Below, piece after piece: positions 23,892-33,237 of a stretch of 64,000 bases of DNA. A program made the position numbers and the translations under genes. Position 1 is the first letter of the stretch, and every line of letters begins with the position of its first letter. The notes beneath the pieces are model-generated. The model did not search any database. It saw nothing but the letters and a program-made list of their open reading frames with translations, and had not been told where the DNA came from. This DNA comes from Roseibacillus sp. (GTDB lineage Bacteria; Verrucomicrobiota; Verrucomicrobiia; Verrucomicrobiales; Akkermansiaceae). Location: the NCBI GenBank assembly GCA_022448985.1, contig JAKVCR010000016.1:98633-162632 (forward strand). The letters run 5' to 3'.

Positions 23892-25643
23892 ATGCGCAGT
23901 ATCTTCCTCGCCCTAACGGTCACCACCGCCTATGCCCTCCTGCGCGGCTGGCCGGAGGCGCTGCACCCGGTCCTGCGGGCCTGTTTTGCAGTCCTCGTCC
24001 TGGTCCTGGGAATGGGGTTGTGGCGGCGACGGGAACCTCCCACCCCCAGCATGGCAAGGTCCGCCCGGCGGCCCAGCTGGCCCGACTATCTTGCCATTGG
24101 CCTGGGCGTCCTCAGCATCGAATGCCTCTTCCTTTGCTTCCTGAGCGTGGTTCCCCCTCACGCCGAATCCCTCTCCCAAGCTGTGGTCGCCAGACTGTTT
24201 CCGGCACGGGTTGAGGAAAGCCAGGCGGGCGGCGGGGACGGCGACGGTTCACACGGCACTACCGTTTCAGGCAATTGGCTCTGGGATTCACAGGGCCGAA
24301 GGCGCCTCCCTCTCAGCAGTAATGCGCGCCCCTCCAACAAACCTGAAATCTTCTTCCGGCCCCAGGACCCGGCAACCTCCTCAAGCCTCCTCCGCAGCCG
24401 GATCTACCTGCGCGCCTTTGCCCTGGAAAAATTTGATGCCTCCTCCTGGTTACCAGTGGGCATGGCCCCCGAGCTCCTCCTTCCCGACGAGAAAGGCAAC
24501 GTCAATCTTGCGCAACCGGAAGGACGCCCCGGGCCCCTCCTCCGCGGCGAGATCGTGCAGCCCTCTCACCCCGGAGGCGACGACCTCTTCACCGCGCCCC
24601 AAGGGGCGACCCGGGGAAAGGTTGCACAACTGCGCCATGTCGATCCCGGGATCTTTCGACTCAATCCCGCCGCCGATCCGAAACGGGGCTACACCTATGA
24701 GGTGGCCGCCAGGACCGTCACCCTCACCAGCCTGCTTGAGTCCGGAGCGCTGGACACATTCCGCTTCCCGGCCCTTCCAGAAGACTCACATCTGCTTGCG
24801 TTGCCTGCCAATGAGGAACTGCGCGATGAAATCATCAACCTCTCAAGCAAGACCTTGCGCGATCCCGCCTCCCGGCTTGTGGGTCTTCGCAAGCTACTCT
24901 GGGAAAATTACCAATATTCCCTCGAAATCGAAAACTCTGAAGAATTCGACCCCATGCTCAACTTCATGCGTCATGAGAAGCGGGGCCACTGTGAGTTCTT
25001 TGCCACCGCCGGAGCCCTCCTCAGCCGCGCCCTGAATATTCCATCCCGGATTGCCTATGGCTGGAGCGGGGGCAAGTGGTACAGCGGTCCCGGCTACTTC
25101 ATGTTCCGTGCCAGCGAAGCCCACGCCTGGACCGAAATCTACCTCGAAAATGTGGGCTGGGTCGTCTTCGACACTACCCCACCGGGGTCGCGGACCCGCA
25201 TCGACATCGCCGACACCGGGGAAGAGCTGCCCCTCTACAAGGAACCCGACTCCTCCCCGACCTCCCCGGGACATGCCCTTGGGGGCTCCTCCCTCTGGAT
25301 TTACCTCGTCCTCGGAGCCGGCCTCACCCTCATCCCGCTCTCCTTCCTCATTCTACGCCTCCGTCGTGCACCGGCCGGAATCCCCGGCACAACCTCTGAG
25401 GAATTGCTGCCCAACCCTCCCGGCTATCTTGCGCGGTTCCGTCAGGGCTGTGTAAAACGCGGACAGCCAATGCCCCCTGGCCGCACCCTGCGCCAGCAAC
25501 TCACCGCTCTCGCCGAGGAAGATCAGATGCCCGGCTTTTCCGAGGATCTCCTGGAATACCACTACGCCATTACCTACGGCAATGCCCGGCCCAACAAGCT
25601 CCGTGAATCCGCTCTCCTGCGAGCCATCAAACACTGGGCCTGA
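23892..25643 (+). CDS. Transglutaminase-like membrane protein (TgpA family)
   Basis: The 583-residue protein has two transmembrane segments near the N-terminus (about 28-42 and 66-88), a long periplasmic part, and a transglutaminase-like cysteine-protease fold. The triad is visible: Cys in KRGHCEFFATAGALL, His in ASEAHAWTEIYL and Asp in VGWVVFDTTPP. A further transmembrane helix follows (LWIYLVLGAGLTLIPLSFLI), then a cytoplasmic tail. Compared with TgpA it has fewer N-terminal helices. It is the third gene of the MoxR-DUF58-TgpA set. It may cross-link or process periplasmic proteins; no target is known. Confidence 0.88.
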   Translation: MRSIFLALTVTTAYALLRGWPEALHPVLRACFAVLVLVLGMGLWRRREPPTPSMARSARRPSWPDYLAIGLGVLSIECLFLCFLSVVPPHAESLSQAVVARLFPARVEESQAGGGDGDGSHGTTVSGNWLWDSQGRRRLPLSSNARPSNKPEIFFRPQDPATSSSLLRSRIYLRAFALEKFDASSWLPVGMAPELLLPDEKGNVNLAQPEGRPGPLLRGEIVQPSHPGGDDLFTAPQGATRGKVAQLRHVDPGIFRLNPAADPKRGYTYEVAARTVTLTSLLESGALDTFRFPALPEDSHLLALPANEELRDEIINLSSKTLRDPASRLVGLRKLLWENYQYSLEIENSEEFDPMLNFMRHEKRGHCEFFATAGALLSRALNIPSRIAYGWSGGKWYSGPGYFMFRASEAHAWTEIYLENVGWVVFDTTPPGSRTRIDIADTGEELPLYKEPDSSPTSPGHALGGSSLWIYLVLGAGLTLIPLSFLILRLRRAPAGIPGTTSEELLPNPPGYLARFRQGCVKRGQPMPPGRTLRQQLTALAEEDQMPGFSEDLLEYHYAITYGNARPNKLRESALLRAIKHWA

Positions 25644-25705
25644 GAATCGTTTGTTCCCCTCCGCTCTTCCCCGGTCATGGCCCCGGCGAACTCTTCCGGA
25701 GGAGT

Positions 25706-26356
25706 CTATTTCGACTCGGTAATGTGGGGAGGGCGCAGGTAGAAGGGCTCGGGCACTACTCCCAGCAGTTCCTGCCGTTCCTCCTCGGAGCGCATCCGCC
25801 AGGCCTCCAGCAGCAGACCCGCCGAGGGAGTCCCCCGACGAACATCACGACCAGGAAGATCAAGACGGCCCGGCTCCTCCAGGCTCACAAGGGTCCACCC
25901 GCAATCTGCCGCCGCATCAACCCGTTTCCTGAATTCCAGATGATCCGAAAGGCAGGGATCCCCGGCCGCTTTCCCATCGCAGAGCTCTAGGGTGAAAAAC
26001 GTTTCTCGTCGAGCGTCCCCCAAGGCCAGACACGGCCCCCCGGCCCGCACCTCGGCAAGAGCCTCCAGGGAAGAAATCCCCACCACGGGACACCGGTGAA
26101 CGATCGCAATCCCCTGCCCCGCCGCAATTCCTACCCGCGATCCGTTATAACTCCCGGGACCCGTCCCGATCAGGACGAGATCGACCAACCCCTCCCCCAC
26201 GTGGTCTAAGGCCTCCTGCAAGGGCTCAAGAAGGAGCTCCGAGGGCCGTCGGCCAGCCTCAAATCCTGCAGAAAAGATTATATCTCCCCCCCGTCCTGCC
26301 GCCACCGAGCCGAACGGCGCACTCGTCTCGATCGCAATCTGGCAGGCCTCTTCCAC
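25706..26356 (-). CDS. tsaB: tRNA threonylcarbamoyladenosine biosynthesis protein TsaB
   Basis: TsaB supports TsaD in making the universal t6A37 modification on ANN-decoding tRNAs. The 216-residue protein begins with an ASKHA-fold segment (IAIETSAPFGSVAAGR) and has the family signature GTGPGSYNGSRVGIAAGQGIA, which replaces the usual GPGSFTGLRIG. GISSLEALAE follows. The C-terminal half is variable and ends with EPFYLRPP, a normal TsaB ending. Its partners tsaC, tsaD and tsaE are not in the window. It is convergent with the transglutaminase gene and divergent from citrate synthase. Confidence 0.9.
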   Translation of the reverse strand: MEEACQIAIETSAPFGSVAAGRGGDIIFSAGFEAGRRPSELLLEPLQEALDHVGEGLVDLVLIGTGPGSYNGSRVGIAAGQGIAIVHRCPVVGISSLEALAEVRAGGPCLALGDARRETFFTLELCDGKAAGDPCLSDHLEFRKRVDAAADCGWTLVSLEEPGRLDLPGRDVRRGTPSAGLLLEAWRMRSEEERQELLGVVPEPFYLRPPHITESK

Positions 26357-26520
26357 GCCCCAAATGGTAGGCTGAGCCGAAAACTCTCCAATGAATAATC
26401 TCTTTTAATGGAAATCTTAACCTATTCCAACTTGCGCCTCGCAGCGTTGCCCGCTTGTTTCGCGGGGCGCACGTTTCCCCTCTGGGTCCCTGACGTGAGC
26501 ATTCCACCTAATTAATACGC

Positions 26521-27651
26521 ATGTCCGATTACGCCAAAGGTCTTGAAGGAGTCACCGCCAACGAATCCGTCCTCTCGAATGTAGAAGGCCTTGACGGCCG
26601 CCTGTCCTACCTCGGCTATCACATAGATGACCTGGTGGAGCACTGCTGCTACGAGGAAGTAGTCTATCTTCTCTACCATCGCAGGCTTCCCACCCAGGCT
26701 GAGCTTGATGCTTTTCAGAAAGACCTCGCCAGCCGCCGGGCCATCCCGCAGGGAGTCATCGACTACCTTCAGGCGGCCCCGAAGGATGCCGGCCCAATGG
26801 ACATTCTCCGCACCGCGGTCTCCATGCTTGGCCTCTACGACAAACGGGCCAAGATCGGAGAACCAGACCATGAGGCCAATCGCGAGGTCGCCATGTCGCT
26901 CTGTGCGCAGGTGGGCACCATCGTGGCCTACTACCACCGGGCCCGCCAGGGGCTCGAACTCCCTCCCGTTCGGGAGGACCTTTCCGAAGCCGGCCACTTC
27001 ATTTATCTCTACACGGGAGAAGAGCCCGGCGAGCAAGCGACCAAAACCCTCGACGTCGCCTACATTCTCCATGCGGACCACGGCATGAATGCCTCCACCT
27101 TCTCGGCCCGGGTGACCATCGCAACGCTCTCCGACTTCTACTCCGCAATCACTTCCGCAATCGGCACCCTCAAGGGCCCGCTCCACGGCGGCGCCAACGA
27201 GGGCGTGATCAGAATGCTTGAGGAGATCGGCTCCGTCGACAAGGTCGATGCCTACATTGAGGACGCGCTTGCCAACAAGCGCAAGATCATGGGCATCGGT
27301 CACCGCATCTACAAGGTGCTTGATCCTCGTGCCCCCCACCTCAAGCGGATGGCGCGTAAACTTACCGCCGAACTGGGTGAACCTAAATGGGTCGAGATGT
27401 CCGAACGCATCGCCCAGCTCATGGAAGAGAAGAAGGGCCTCAACGCCAACGTCGACTTCTACTCCGCGACCGTCTACTACTCCCTCGGCCTCCCCACCGA
27501 TCTCTTCACTCCCATCTTCGCCATCGCGCGCACAAGTGGGTGGACTGCCCAGGTCCTCGAGCAACTCGAAGACAATCGGCTCTACCGCCCCCTCACCAAG
27601 TACGTCGGGCCCCAGGAACTCGTCCCGGTCCCCCCAATCGACGAACGGTAG
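26521..27651 (+). CDS. gltA: Citrate synthase
   Basis: This 376-residue citrate synthase is of the shorter, CitZ-like type. The catalytic residues are in GPLHGGANE (histidine), MGIGHRIYKV (histidine) and NANVDFYSATVYYSLGLP (aspartate). It condenses acetyl-CoA with oxaloacetate as the entry step of the TCA cycle. The short length and the sequence around LSYLGYHIDDLVE also fit 2-methylcitrate synthases, so the substrate is not proven. No prpB or prpD lies nearby, so citrate synthase is preferred. It has its own upstream gap of 164 bases and converges with a TauE-like gene. Confidence 0.93.
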   Translation: MSDYAKGLEGVTANESVLSNVEGLDGRLSYLGYHIDDLVEHCCYEEVVYLLYHRRLPTQAELDAFQKDLASRRAIPQGVIDYLQAAPKDAGPMDILRTAVSMLGLYDKRAKIGEPDHEANREVAMSLCAQVGTIVAYYHRARQGLELPPVREDLSEAGHFIYLYTGEEPGEQATKTLDVAYILHADHGMNASTFSARVTIATLSDFYSAITSAIGTLKGPLHGGANEGVIRMLEEIGSVDKVDAYIEDALANKRKIMGIGHRIYKVLDPRAPHLKRMARKLTAELGEPKWVEMSERIAQLMEEKKGLNANVDFYSATVYYSLGLPTDLFTPIFAIARTSGWTAQVLEQLEDNRLYRPLTKYVGPQELVPVPPIDER

Positions 27652-27681
27652 AGCGCCCGGAAGATTCCCCGCGATGCGGAC

Positions 27682-27704
27682 GAAGGCGGCTTCAAGCCGC
27701 CTTC
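27682..27704. terminator. Hairpin between convergent citrate synthase and TauE genes
   Basis: GAAGGCGGCTT and AAGCCGCCTTC form a perfect inverted repeat overlapping the last codons of the TauE-like gene and lying 30 bases after the citrate synthase stop. There is no T-tract, so termination efficiency is unclear. Its position between convergent genes suggests a shared, bidirectional terminator. Confidence 0.4.
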
Positions 27705-28066
27705 AGCATCAGCATCCGTACTCCTACCAGGATCAGGAGGACCCCGAAGATGCGGCTGAGTTGCTGGTTGCTCAAATTCCTCATCAGCTCGGTTCCATAC
27801 CATGCCGCCACCGCCGCTCCCACGGCCGTAAAGGCCACCAGCTTCCAGTCAATCAGCTCGCTTTTATCCCTGAGGACATGATTGGCGGTCCCCGCCAGGG
27901 CGGTCACCACCACAATGGCCAGAGAGGTCGCCACCGCGTGCTTCTGGCCCATCCCGAGGACCAGGACGAAAGCTGGGACCATGAGGATTCCGCCGCCTAC
28001 CCCGCAAAGGGCCCCTACCAAACCGGCTGCCATGCCCACCAGGAGGCCAATTAATACGATTCTCAT
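27692..28066 (-). CDS. TauE/SafE-family membrane protein (half-size)
   Basis: This 124-residue protein has four hydrophobic segments. The first shows the repeat motif of the TauE/SafE (DUF81) family, AGLVGALCGVGGGILMVPAFVLVLGM, followed by the ATSLAIVV segment. Full-length family members have about 250 residues with the motif repeated in both halves; this protein is only one half, a form seen in some genomes. It may dimerise. Family members export sulfite or organosulfonates, but the substrate here is unknown. It lies about 65 bases downstream of holA on the same strand. Confidence 0.85.
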   Translation of the reverse strand: MRIVLIGLLVGMAAGLVGALCGVGGGILMVPAFVLVLGMGQKHAVATSLAIVVVTALAGTANHVLRDKSELIDWKLVAFTAVGAAVAAWYGTELMRNLSNQQLSRIFGVLLILVGVRMLMLKAA

Positions 28067-28133
28067 CTCTTCCAGAGCAGCATGAAGAGATCCCGTTTAT
28101 CAAGAACGCGTTTCGTTCGTTCCCGCCTCCCAA

Positions 28134-29261
28134 TCACGCACTCTTGCGTTTCAGCCTCTTCTTCCCGCCCATGGTCAAATCAGCGACCAGGCGATGAAGC
28201 ACCATCCGGGGATCCAGCTGGGTGGTCACGAGGGACTTATCCGCCTCAAGCGCTGCCTCCAGTGCATGGCCCATCTCCACAGTCGTAAACTGTCCTGCCT
28301 TTCTGGCCGCGAAGAAAAGACCCCACGCATTCACACTTCCGCTCTTGGTCCGCGGCAGCCAGGCCTTGTCCCCGTCGGGAAGCCGGTTGAGCGCTGCGGT
28401 AAATGAATTCCCATTGTGCACGGGCAGTCCCGGATGAGCATCGAGCAGCACCCGGACCATGAAGAGATTGCGCACCGTGGGAATAATTGCCGCGCGCATG
28501 AGGCCAATCGCACTCTCACCCCGTTCCAGCTGCGCATCGACCAGCTTAATGGCCCTCACGGTATCGCGGCTTTCAAGGGCGCGGCTGATTTCCCAGACCA
28601 CCCCCTTACGACTGAGGGGCACCATCAGGCGGACATCTTCCAGCTCCGCCAATCTTCTCTCCCCAAGATAGAGATTGAGCTTTTCCAGTTCGTTGCCGAT
28701 CTGCCGTGTCTCTTCCCCGGCCATCTGCACAAACAATTCAAGGGCCTCGTGGTCGAAGGCGAGCCCCAGTTCCTTGGCCCGCGTAGTCACCAGCAGGGCC
28801 ACCTCTTCCTCCCAGCCTTCCTTGGAAACGTCGATCTTGTCGAAGATCGCCACCTCGGCGTTCTTCTGCAGCCACTTGTAAAACCCGCGTCGCTTGTCGA
28901 TGGCGCTGGCACTGATCAGGAAGGTCACCTCTTCGCCGATTCCCGCCTTGAGCAGCTCCAGCAGATCTTCCACCCCCTGCTTGGCTCGTGCGGATCCTCC
29001 GGTGCGGTCGTCGGCCAGAAAATTGGCCCCCTTCACCCACACAATCTTGTCCGCTCCGAAGAACCCGATAGTCTGCAGCGCCTCGATGGCCCGGACACAC
29101 ACCTGGTAGGCCTCCTCACCGTTGGCCGCGGTCCCCTCAACCACCTCATTGGTGAATTCTTCGGCCTCTCCCTGGGGCTTGAGATCATTAAAGAGGGCCA
29201 ACGCTTCCTCCGAAACCCGGCCATCATCCGTTCCGATCACTGCATGAACCCTCCCCGGCAT
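28134..29261 (-). CDS. holA: DNA polymerase III subunit delta
   Basis: The 375-residue delta subunit opens the sliding clamp within the clamp-loader complex. The N-terminal AAA-like fold lacks an ATP site, as in all delta subunits. Recognisable parts are the FFGADKIVWVKGANFL segment, VTFLISASAIDKRRGFYKWLQK, and the helix ELFVQMAGEETRQIGNELEKLNLYLG, which is strongly conserved in HolA. The collar domain follows. It is divergent from the PEP-CTERM gene and upstream of the TauE-like gene. Confidence 0.92.
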   Translation of the reverse strand: MPGRVHAVIGTDDGRVSEEALALFNDLKPQGEAEEFTNEVVEGTAANGEEAYQVCVRAIEALQTIGFFGADKIVWVKGANFLADDRTGGSARAKQGVEDLLELLKAGIGEEVTFLISASAIDKRRGFYKWLQKNAEVAIFDKIDVSKEGWEEEVALLVTTRAKELGLAFDHEALELFVQMAGEETRQIGNELEKLNLYLGERRLAELEDVRLMVPLSRKGVVWEISRALESRDTVRAIKLVDAQLERGESAIGLMRAAIIPTVRNLFMVRVLLDAHPGLPVHNGNSFTAALNRLPDGDKAWLPRTKSGSVNAWGLFFAARKAGQFTTVEMGHALEAALEADKSLVTTQLDPRMVLHRLVADLTMGGKKRLKRKSA

Positions 29262-29424
29262 GCCCCCTGCTTAGGCTTCATCCCTCAAACCAGCAAGCCT
29301 GCACCGGAACTGAAGAGTCGGCGGATATCAGCACTTCCGAAACAACAGCAAAATAACACAATCTCTACCGAGTTTGCGATTTCCTCCTCCTGAAATTTAC
29401 ATTAGTAAGCCTCTCCCCCGGCCC

Positions 29425-30111
29425 ATGAAAACGCTCGCAACTCTACTAACCTCCGCGGTGGTCACAGCCTCTGCTCCCGGTAGCCTTATCATCACCGGAG
29501 TTTTCGATGGCCCCCTTCCCGGGGGAGATCCAAAAGGGGTTGAACTGTATGCCACCACCGCCATTGCAGACCTCAGCGCCTTTGGGCTTGAGACCGCCAG
29601 CAACGGCGGCGCTTCAGGCGGGGCTCCGGAGGCCTCTCTTCCGGCCGTCAGTCTCGGCGCAGGCGAATTCTACTACATTTCCAACTCCTCCGATGGGGAC
29701 TTTGCGCAGTGGTTTGGTTTTGCAGCCAATTTCTCGGGCCCCTCGGGGGGAGCGGTGAACCACAATGGAGACGATGTCCTTCTTCTCTACCAGAATGGAG
29801 CGGTAATCGATTCGTTCGGCGTCCTTGGAGTGGACGGCAGTGGGGAGCCTTGGGAGACTCTCGACGGCTGGGCCTATCGCAATGATGGGGTGCTTGCCAA
29901 CGGTGGCGCCTTCGACGCCAGCAACTGGTCCTTCTCCGGTCGCAACGCTTGGGATGGCGATGACAACTTTGATGGTGGCTCCGACAACGGCACGAACGCC
30001 ACCGCAAGCCCGCCGTTCCCCGCCGGGACTTTCCAGATCCCGGAACCGACCTCGGCCCTCCTCGGTGGAATCGGCCTCGGGCTTCTCTTCCTGCTCAGGC
30101 GCAAGAAGTAA
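29425..30111 (+). CDS. PEP-CTERM secreted protein with lamin-tail-like domain
   Basis: I chose the ATG at 29425 (MKTLATLLTSAVVTASAPG), because it provides a signal peptide; the track start at 29374 adds 17 unrelated residues. The mature protein has a beta-rich lamin-tail-like domain (LIITGVFDGPLPGG, KGVELYATTAIADLSAFGLE, NHNGDDVLLLYQNGAVIDSFG). It ends with the PEP-CTERM sorting signal: IPEPTSALLGG, then a transmembrane stretch and the basic tail RRKK. Such proteins are cut by an exosortase and moved to the cell surface. No exosortase gene is in the window. The stop is 11 bases from the convergent tadA gene. Confidence 0.88.
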   Translation: MKTLATLLTSAVVTASAPGSLIITGVFDGPLPGGDPKGVELYATTAIADLSAFGLETASNGGASGGAPEASLPAVSLGAGEFYYISNSSDGDFAQWFGFAANFSGPSGGAVNHNGDDVLLLYQNGAVIDSFGVLGVDGSGEPWETLDGWAYRNDGVLANGGAFDASNWSFSGRNAWDGDDNFDGGSDNGTNATASPPFPAGTFQIPEPTSALLGGIGLGLLFLLRRKK

Positions 30112-30122
30112 GGAATCCTTCC

Positions 30123-30656
30123 TCAGTTATTGGACGGCGCCTGGGACGCCGGACCGGACCCGCTGTCATCCGGCTCCTTGGCCCGTGCCTCCCGGAAGAA
30201 ACTCCGGAGCAAGCCCACGCACTCGTCTTCCCGTACGCCGCCAGTCACCTCACAGCGATGATTGAGGGGGGGATTGGCCTCAAGCAGGTTGATCCATCCA
30301 CCAGCAGCTCCCGCCTTGAGATCGGGGCAGCCAAAAACCACCCGCTCCGGCCGGCAGTGTACAATCGCCCCCGCACACATGGGGCAGGGTTCCTTGGTGA
30401 CATAGAGGGTGCACCCGGCCAGGCGCCAGTCCTCCATCGCATTCTGCGCGGCCGTGAGCGCCAGCATTTCCGCGTGGGCGGTCGCATCCCGGAGCGTCTC
30501 CACCTGGTTCCAGGCCCGCGCGATGACCTTCCCCTCCTGCACCACCACCGCGCCGATGGGAACTTCTTCCGCAGCATACGCCTTATGAGCCTCCCGCAAG
30601 GCCTGATCCATGAAGTAGGCATCACTGGCAAGGTCGATGATGGGCTCCTCACTCAC
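30123..30656 (-). CDS. tadA: tRNA-specific adenosine deaminase / nucleoside deaminase
   Basis: I moved the start to the GTG at 30656 (VSEEPIIDLASDAYFMDQAL), because the preceding 49 residues of the ORF are Pro/Gly/Arg-rich and look non-coding. The 177-residue product has the CDA-fold zinc motifs TAHAEMLAL and PCPMCAGAIVH and the tRNA-binding segment GGWINLLEANPPLNHRCEVTGGV. TadA converts A34 to inosine in tRNA-Arg. The Cys and His zinc ligands are intact. It is convergent with the PEP-CTERM gene and divergent from rpe. Confidence 0.88.
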   Translation of the reverse strand: MSEEPIIDLASDAYFMDQALREAHKAYAAEEVPIGAVVVQEGKVIARAWNQVETLRDATAHAEMLALTAAQNAMEDWRLAGCTLYVTKEPCPMCAGAIVHCRPERVVFGCPDLKAGAAGGWINLLEANPPLNHRCEVTGGVREDECVGLLRSFFREARAKEPDDSGSGPASQAPSNN

Positions 30657-30825
30657 GCTGCACAGGCAAGCACAACCGGGGAAATACCCAAACCCCCAAA
30701 TTCCCCGGAAACCGGGCCGGGTTGAGCCTCTCCGGCCCGAAGAAAAAGAACAACCGCGGGCGGCGGGCCCGCCACGGCTCCCCCGGAAGTCTTGAAATGC
30801 CACGCCACGTCGCTAAACCAAGTGC

Positions 30826-31500
30826 GTGAAGAGCTGGACCCACGTTGACCGCATCGTAGCGCCCTCCGTGCTGGCGGCTGATTTCTCCCGCCTCGGGGAG
30901 GAATGCTCACGGGCCATTGCAGGCGGCGCCGATTGGCTGCACCTCGACGTCATGGACGGACACTTCGTGGATAATATCTCCTTCGGCCCTGCGGTGGTGG
31001 AAGCCATCCACACCACGAATGATATCTTTCTCGACGTCCATCTCATGATCTCGAGACCGGACCACTATATTCCTCGTTTCCTTAAAGCGGGTGCGGACCT
31101 TCTCTCCGTCCACGTGGAACCGGAGGCCAAACATGACATTACGGACAGCCTGGCCACCATCCGGGCCGCAGGCTGCAAGGCCGGGCTTGCCTTCAATCCG
31201 TCCACACCCCTCGAGGCCGTGTTACCCTACCTCGACCAGATCGACCTTCTCCTCGTCATGACAGTGGTCCCGGGCTTCGGGGGCCAGGAATTCATGCCCG
31301 AGGTCATGCCCAAGGTGAAGGAAGCCGTCCGCCTTCGCGAAGAGCGCGGCCTCACCTTCCATATCGAGGTGGATGGAGGCCTCGATCCTCAGACCGCCCC
31401 CACCGCGGCCGCGGCCGGGGCAAACGTCTTTGTGGCGGGCTCCTCCACCTTCAAGGCCCCGGACATCGGGGAAGCCATTCGCGCAATCCGGGAGGCTTGA
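30826..31500 (+). CDS. rpe: Ribulose-phosphate 3-epimerase
   Basis: This 224-residue TIM-barrel enzyme interconverts ribulose-5-phosphate and xylulose-5-phosphate in the pentose phosphate pathway. It shows VAPSVLAADFSRLGEE at the N-terminus, metal-binding WLHLDVMDGHFVDN and FLDVHLMI, VMTVVPGFGGQEF, and the phosphate-binding EVDGGL and VFVAGSSTF. It starts at GTG. A secreted sulfatase gene follows about 130 bases later on the same strand, but no functional link is evident. Confidence 0.95.
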   Translation: MKSWTHVDRIVAPSVLAADFSRLGEECSRAIAGGADWLHLDVMDGHFVDNISFGPAVVEAIHTTNDIFLDVHLMISRPDHYIPRFLKAGADLLSVHVEPEAKHDITDSLATIRAAGCKAGLAFNPSTPLEAVLPYLDQIDLLLVMTVVPGFGGQEFMPEVMPKVKEAVRLREERGLTFHIEVDGGLDPQTAPTAAAAGANVFVAGSSTFKAPDIGEAIRAIREA

Positions 31501-31631
31501 TTCCAGGCCCTTGAGGCCCGTCTCTCCCTCTCTCTCCCTTGCATCCCCTCCCAAGGGTCTCCTCCTTGAGCGCCAGATCCTGTCCGACTTTTTCTGGTGA
31601 TGGTCCAACTGCCCCCGTTAGCCTTGCGCTC

Positions 31632-33131
31632 ATGCTTCGCCTCGCTCCCGTTCTCATCCCTGTTGCCTGCGCGCTTCTCGCCCTGGCCCCTTCAAAGGCC
31701 CCCGGCAACCAGGCCTCCCCCGGGCGGCCCAATGTGCTGCTCCTGCTGGTCGATGACCTCAAGCCAGCCCTCGGGTGTTACGGGGATCGCCACGCCCACA
31801 CGCCCCACCTCGATAAACTGGCCGCCCGTGGAATGCGCTTCGAGCTGGCCTACTGCAACCAGGCCGTCTGTGCGCCCTCGCGATTCACTCTCATGCTCGG
31901 CGCCCACTCCACCGCCACCGGACTCTACGGACTCGGCAACAAGCTGCGACGTTCTCACCCGAAGGCTGTTACCATGCCACAGTTCTTCGCCAAGCATGGC
32001 TATCGTACCGAATCGATGGGCAAGATCTTCCATATCGGTCACGGCAACGAAGGCGACCCCGAGTCCTTCAGCGTTCCACACTTCCATGACAAGGTCATCG
32101 AATACCTCGATCCCGCCAGCACGGAGGGCGGCAAACTCACCCGGGAGGAAGCCTACTTTACCAACCAGCAACTCGATCGCATCCATTCCCTTCCCCGTGG
32201 CGCCGCCTTTGAATCCACCGACTCACAGGACGGAGACTACGCAGATGGCAGAGTAGCTGCGGAGGCTGTCAAGCGACTCCAGGCCGCGAAGAAACGCAAG
32301 GCCCCCTTTTTCATGGCAGTTGGATTTGTCCGCCCTCACCTTCCCTTCAGTGCCCCCCGGAAATACTGGGATCTGCACAATCCTTCCAAACTTCCCCTCG
32401 CCCGCAACGAAGACCATCCCGCAGACTCGCCCAAGATCGCCCACAAGCGTGCTGGCGAGATCGCCATGTACTCCCCAGTGCCACGCAGGAACGAGGACTA
32501 CACCGTCGCACTCAAACGCAAGCTGGTGCATGGCTACTATGCCAGTGTGAGCTACATGGACGCCCAGATTGGGAAAGTGATCGCCGAACTCGATCGCCTC
32601 GACCTGGCACGCAACACCATCATTGCGTTGTGGGGAGATCACGGGTTTCACCTGGGCGACCTCGGCATCTGGACCAAGCACACGAACTACGAGCAGGCCA
32701 ATCGCATTCCCCTTCTCCTCGTCGCCCCCGGAGTCACGAAGCAGGGCACCGTCACCCGCCAGCTCGCAGAAAGTGTCGACCTGTTCCCCACCCTGGCGGA
32801 ACTCGCGGGCCTGCCGGCCCCGAAGGTCCCGCAACCGCTGAGCGGCACAAGCCTTGTCCCCGTCCTCAATGACCCGGCCCGGCGGGTGCGGGACCACGCC
32901 TTCCACTGCTACCCACGAAGAGGAGGAGTGATCGGCCGTGCCATCCGCACCGAACGCTACCGGATGGTGGAATGGAAGAGGCCGGGGGCCCCCGCCAGAA
33001 CCGCGCAATACGAGCTCTACGACTACAAGGACCACCCCGTGGAGCAGAAGAACCTCGCCCCCGGCCAGGGGAAGGTCCTCGCCAGGTTGAAGGAAATCCT
33101 GGCCCGCTACCCGGAAGCGGTAGCGAGATAA
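31632..33131 (+). CDS. Secreted sulfatase, iduronate-2-sulfatase-like
   Basis: I chose the ATG at 31632, which gives a signal peptide (MLRLAPVLIPVACALLALAP); the longer track start adds 31 unlikely residues. The 499-residue enzyme has the type I sulfatase motif CAPSR, whose Cys80 would be converted to formylglycine, preceded by NVLLLLVDDLKPALGCYGD with metal-ligand aspartates, and LWGDHGFHLGDLGIWTKHTNYE further on. This pattern is that of the iduronate-2-sulfatase-like S1_7 group. It removes sulfate esters from sulfated polysaccharides in the periplasm or outside. A formylglycine-generating enzyme is not in the window. It suggests use of algal or animal sulfated glycans. Confidence 0.92.
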   Translation: MLRLAPVLIPVACALLALAPSKAPGNQASPGRPNVLLLLVDDLKPALGCYGDRHAHTPHLDKLAARGMRFELAYCNQAVCAPSRFTLMLGAHSTATGLYGLGNKLRRSHPKAVTMPQFFAKHGYRTESMGKIFHIGHGNEGDPESFSVPHFHDKVIEYLDPASTEGGKLTREEAYFTNQQLDRIHSLPRGAAFESTDSQDGDYADGRVAAEAVKRLQAAKKRKAPFFMAVGFVRPHLPFSAPRKYWDLHNPSKLPLARNEDHPADSPKIAHKRAGEIAMYSPVPRRNEDYTVALKRKLVHGYYASVSYMDAQIGKVIAELDRLDLARNTIIALWGDHGFHLGDLGIWTKHTNYEQANRIPLLLVAPGVTKQGTVTRQLAESVDLFPTLAELAGLPAPKVPQPLSGTSLVPVLNDPARRVRDHAFHCYPRRGGVIGRAIRTERYRMVEWKRPGAPARTAQYELYDYKDHPVEQKNLAPGQGKVLARLKEILARYPEAVAR

Positions 33132-33237
33132 TCCCGCCGCATCGAAGTTCGTCCCCGGACCCGGAGGAGGAGATCGTTTGCCTTGGGCCTGAAGCTGCGG
33201 CATGGTTTTCCCTGCTTCGCCCAAAGCAGTTTTCGCC

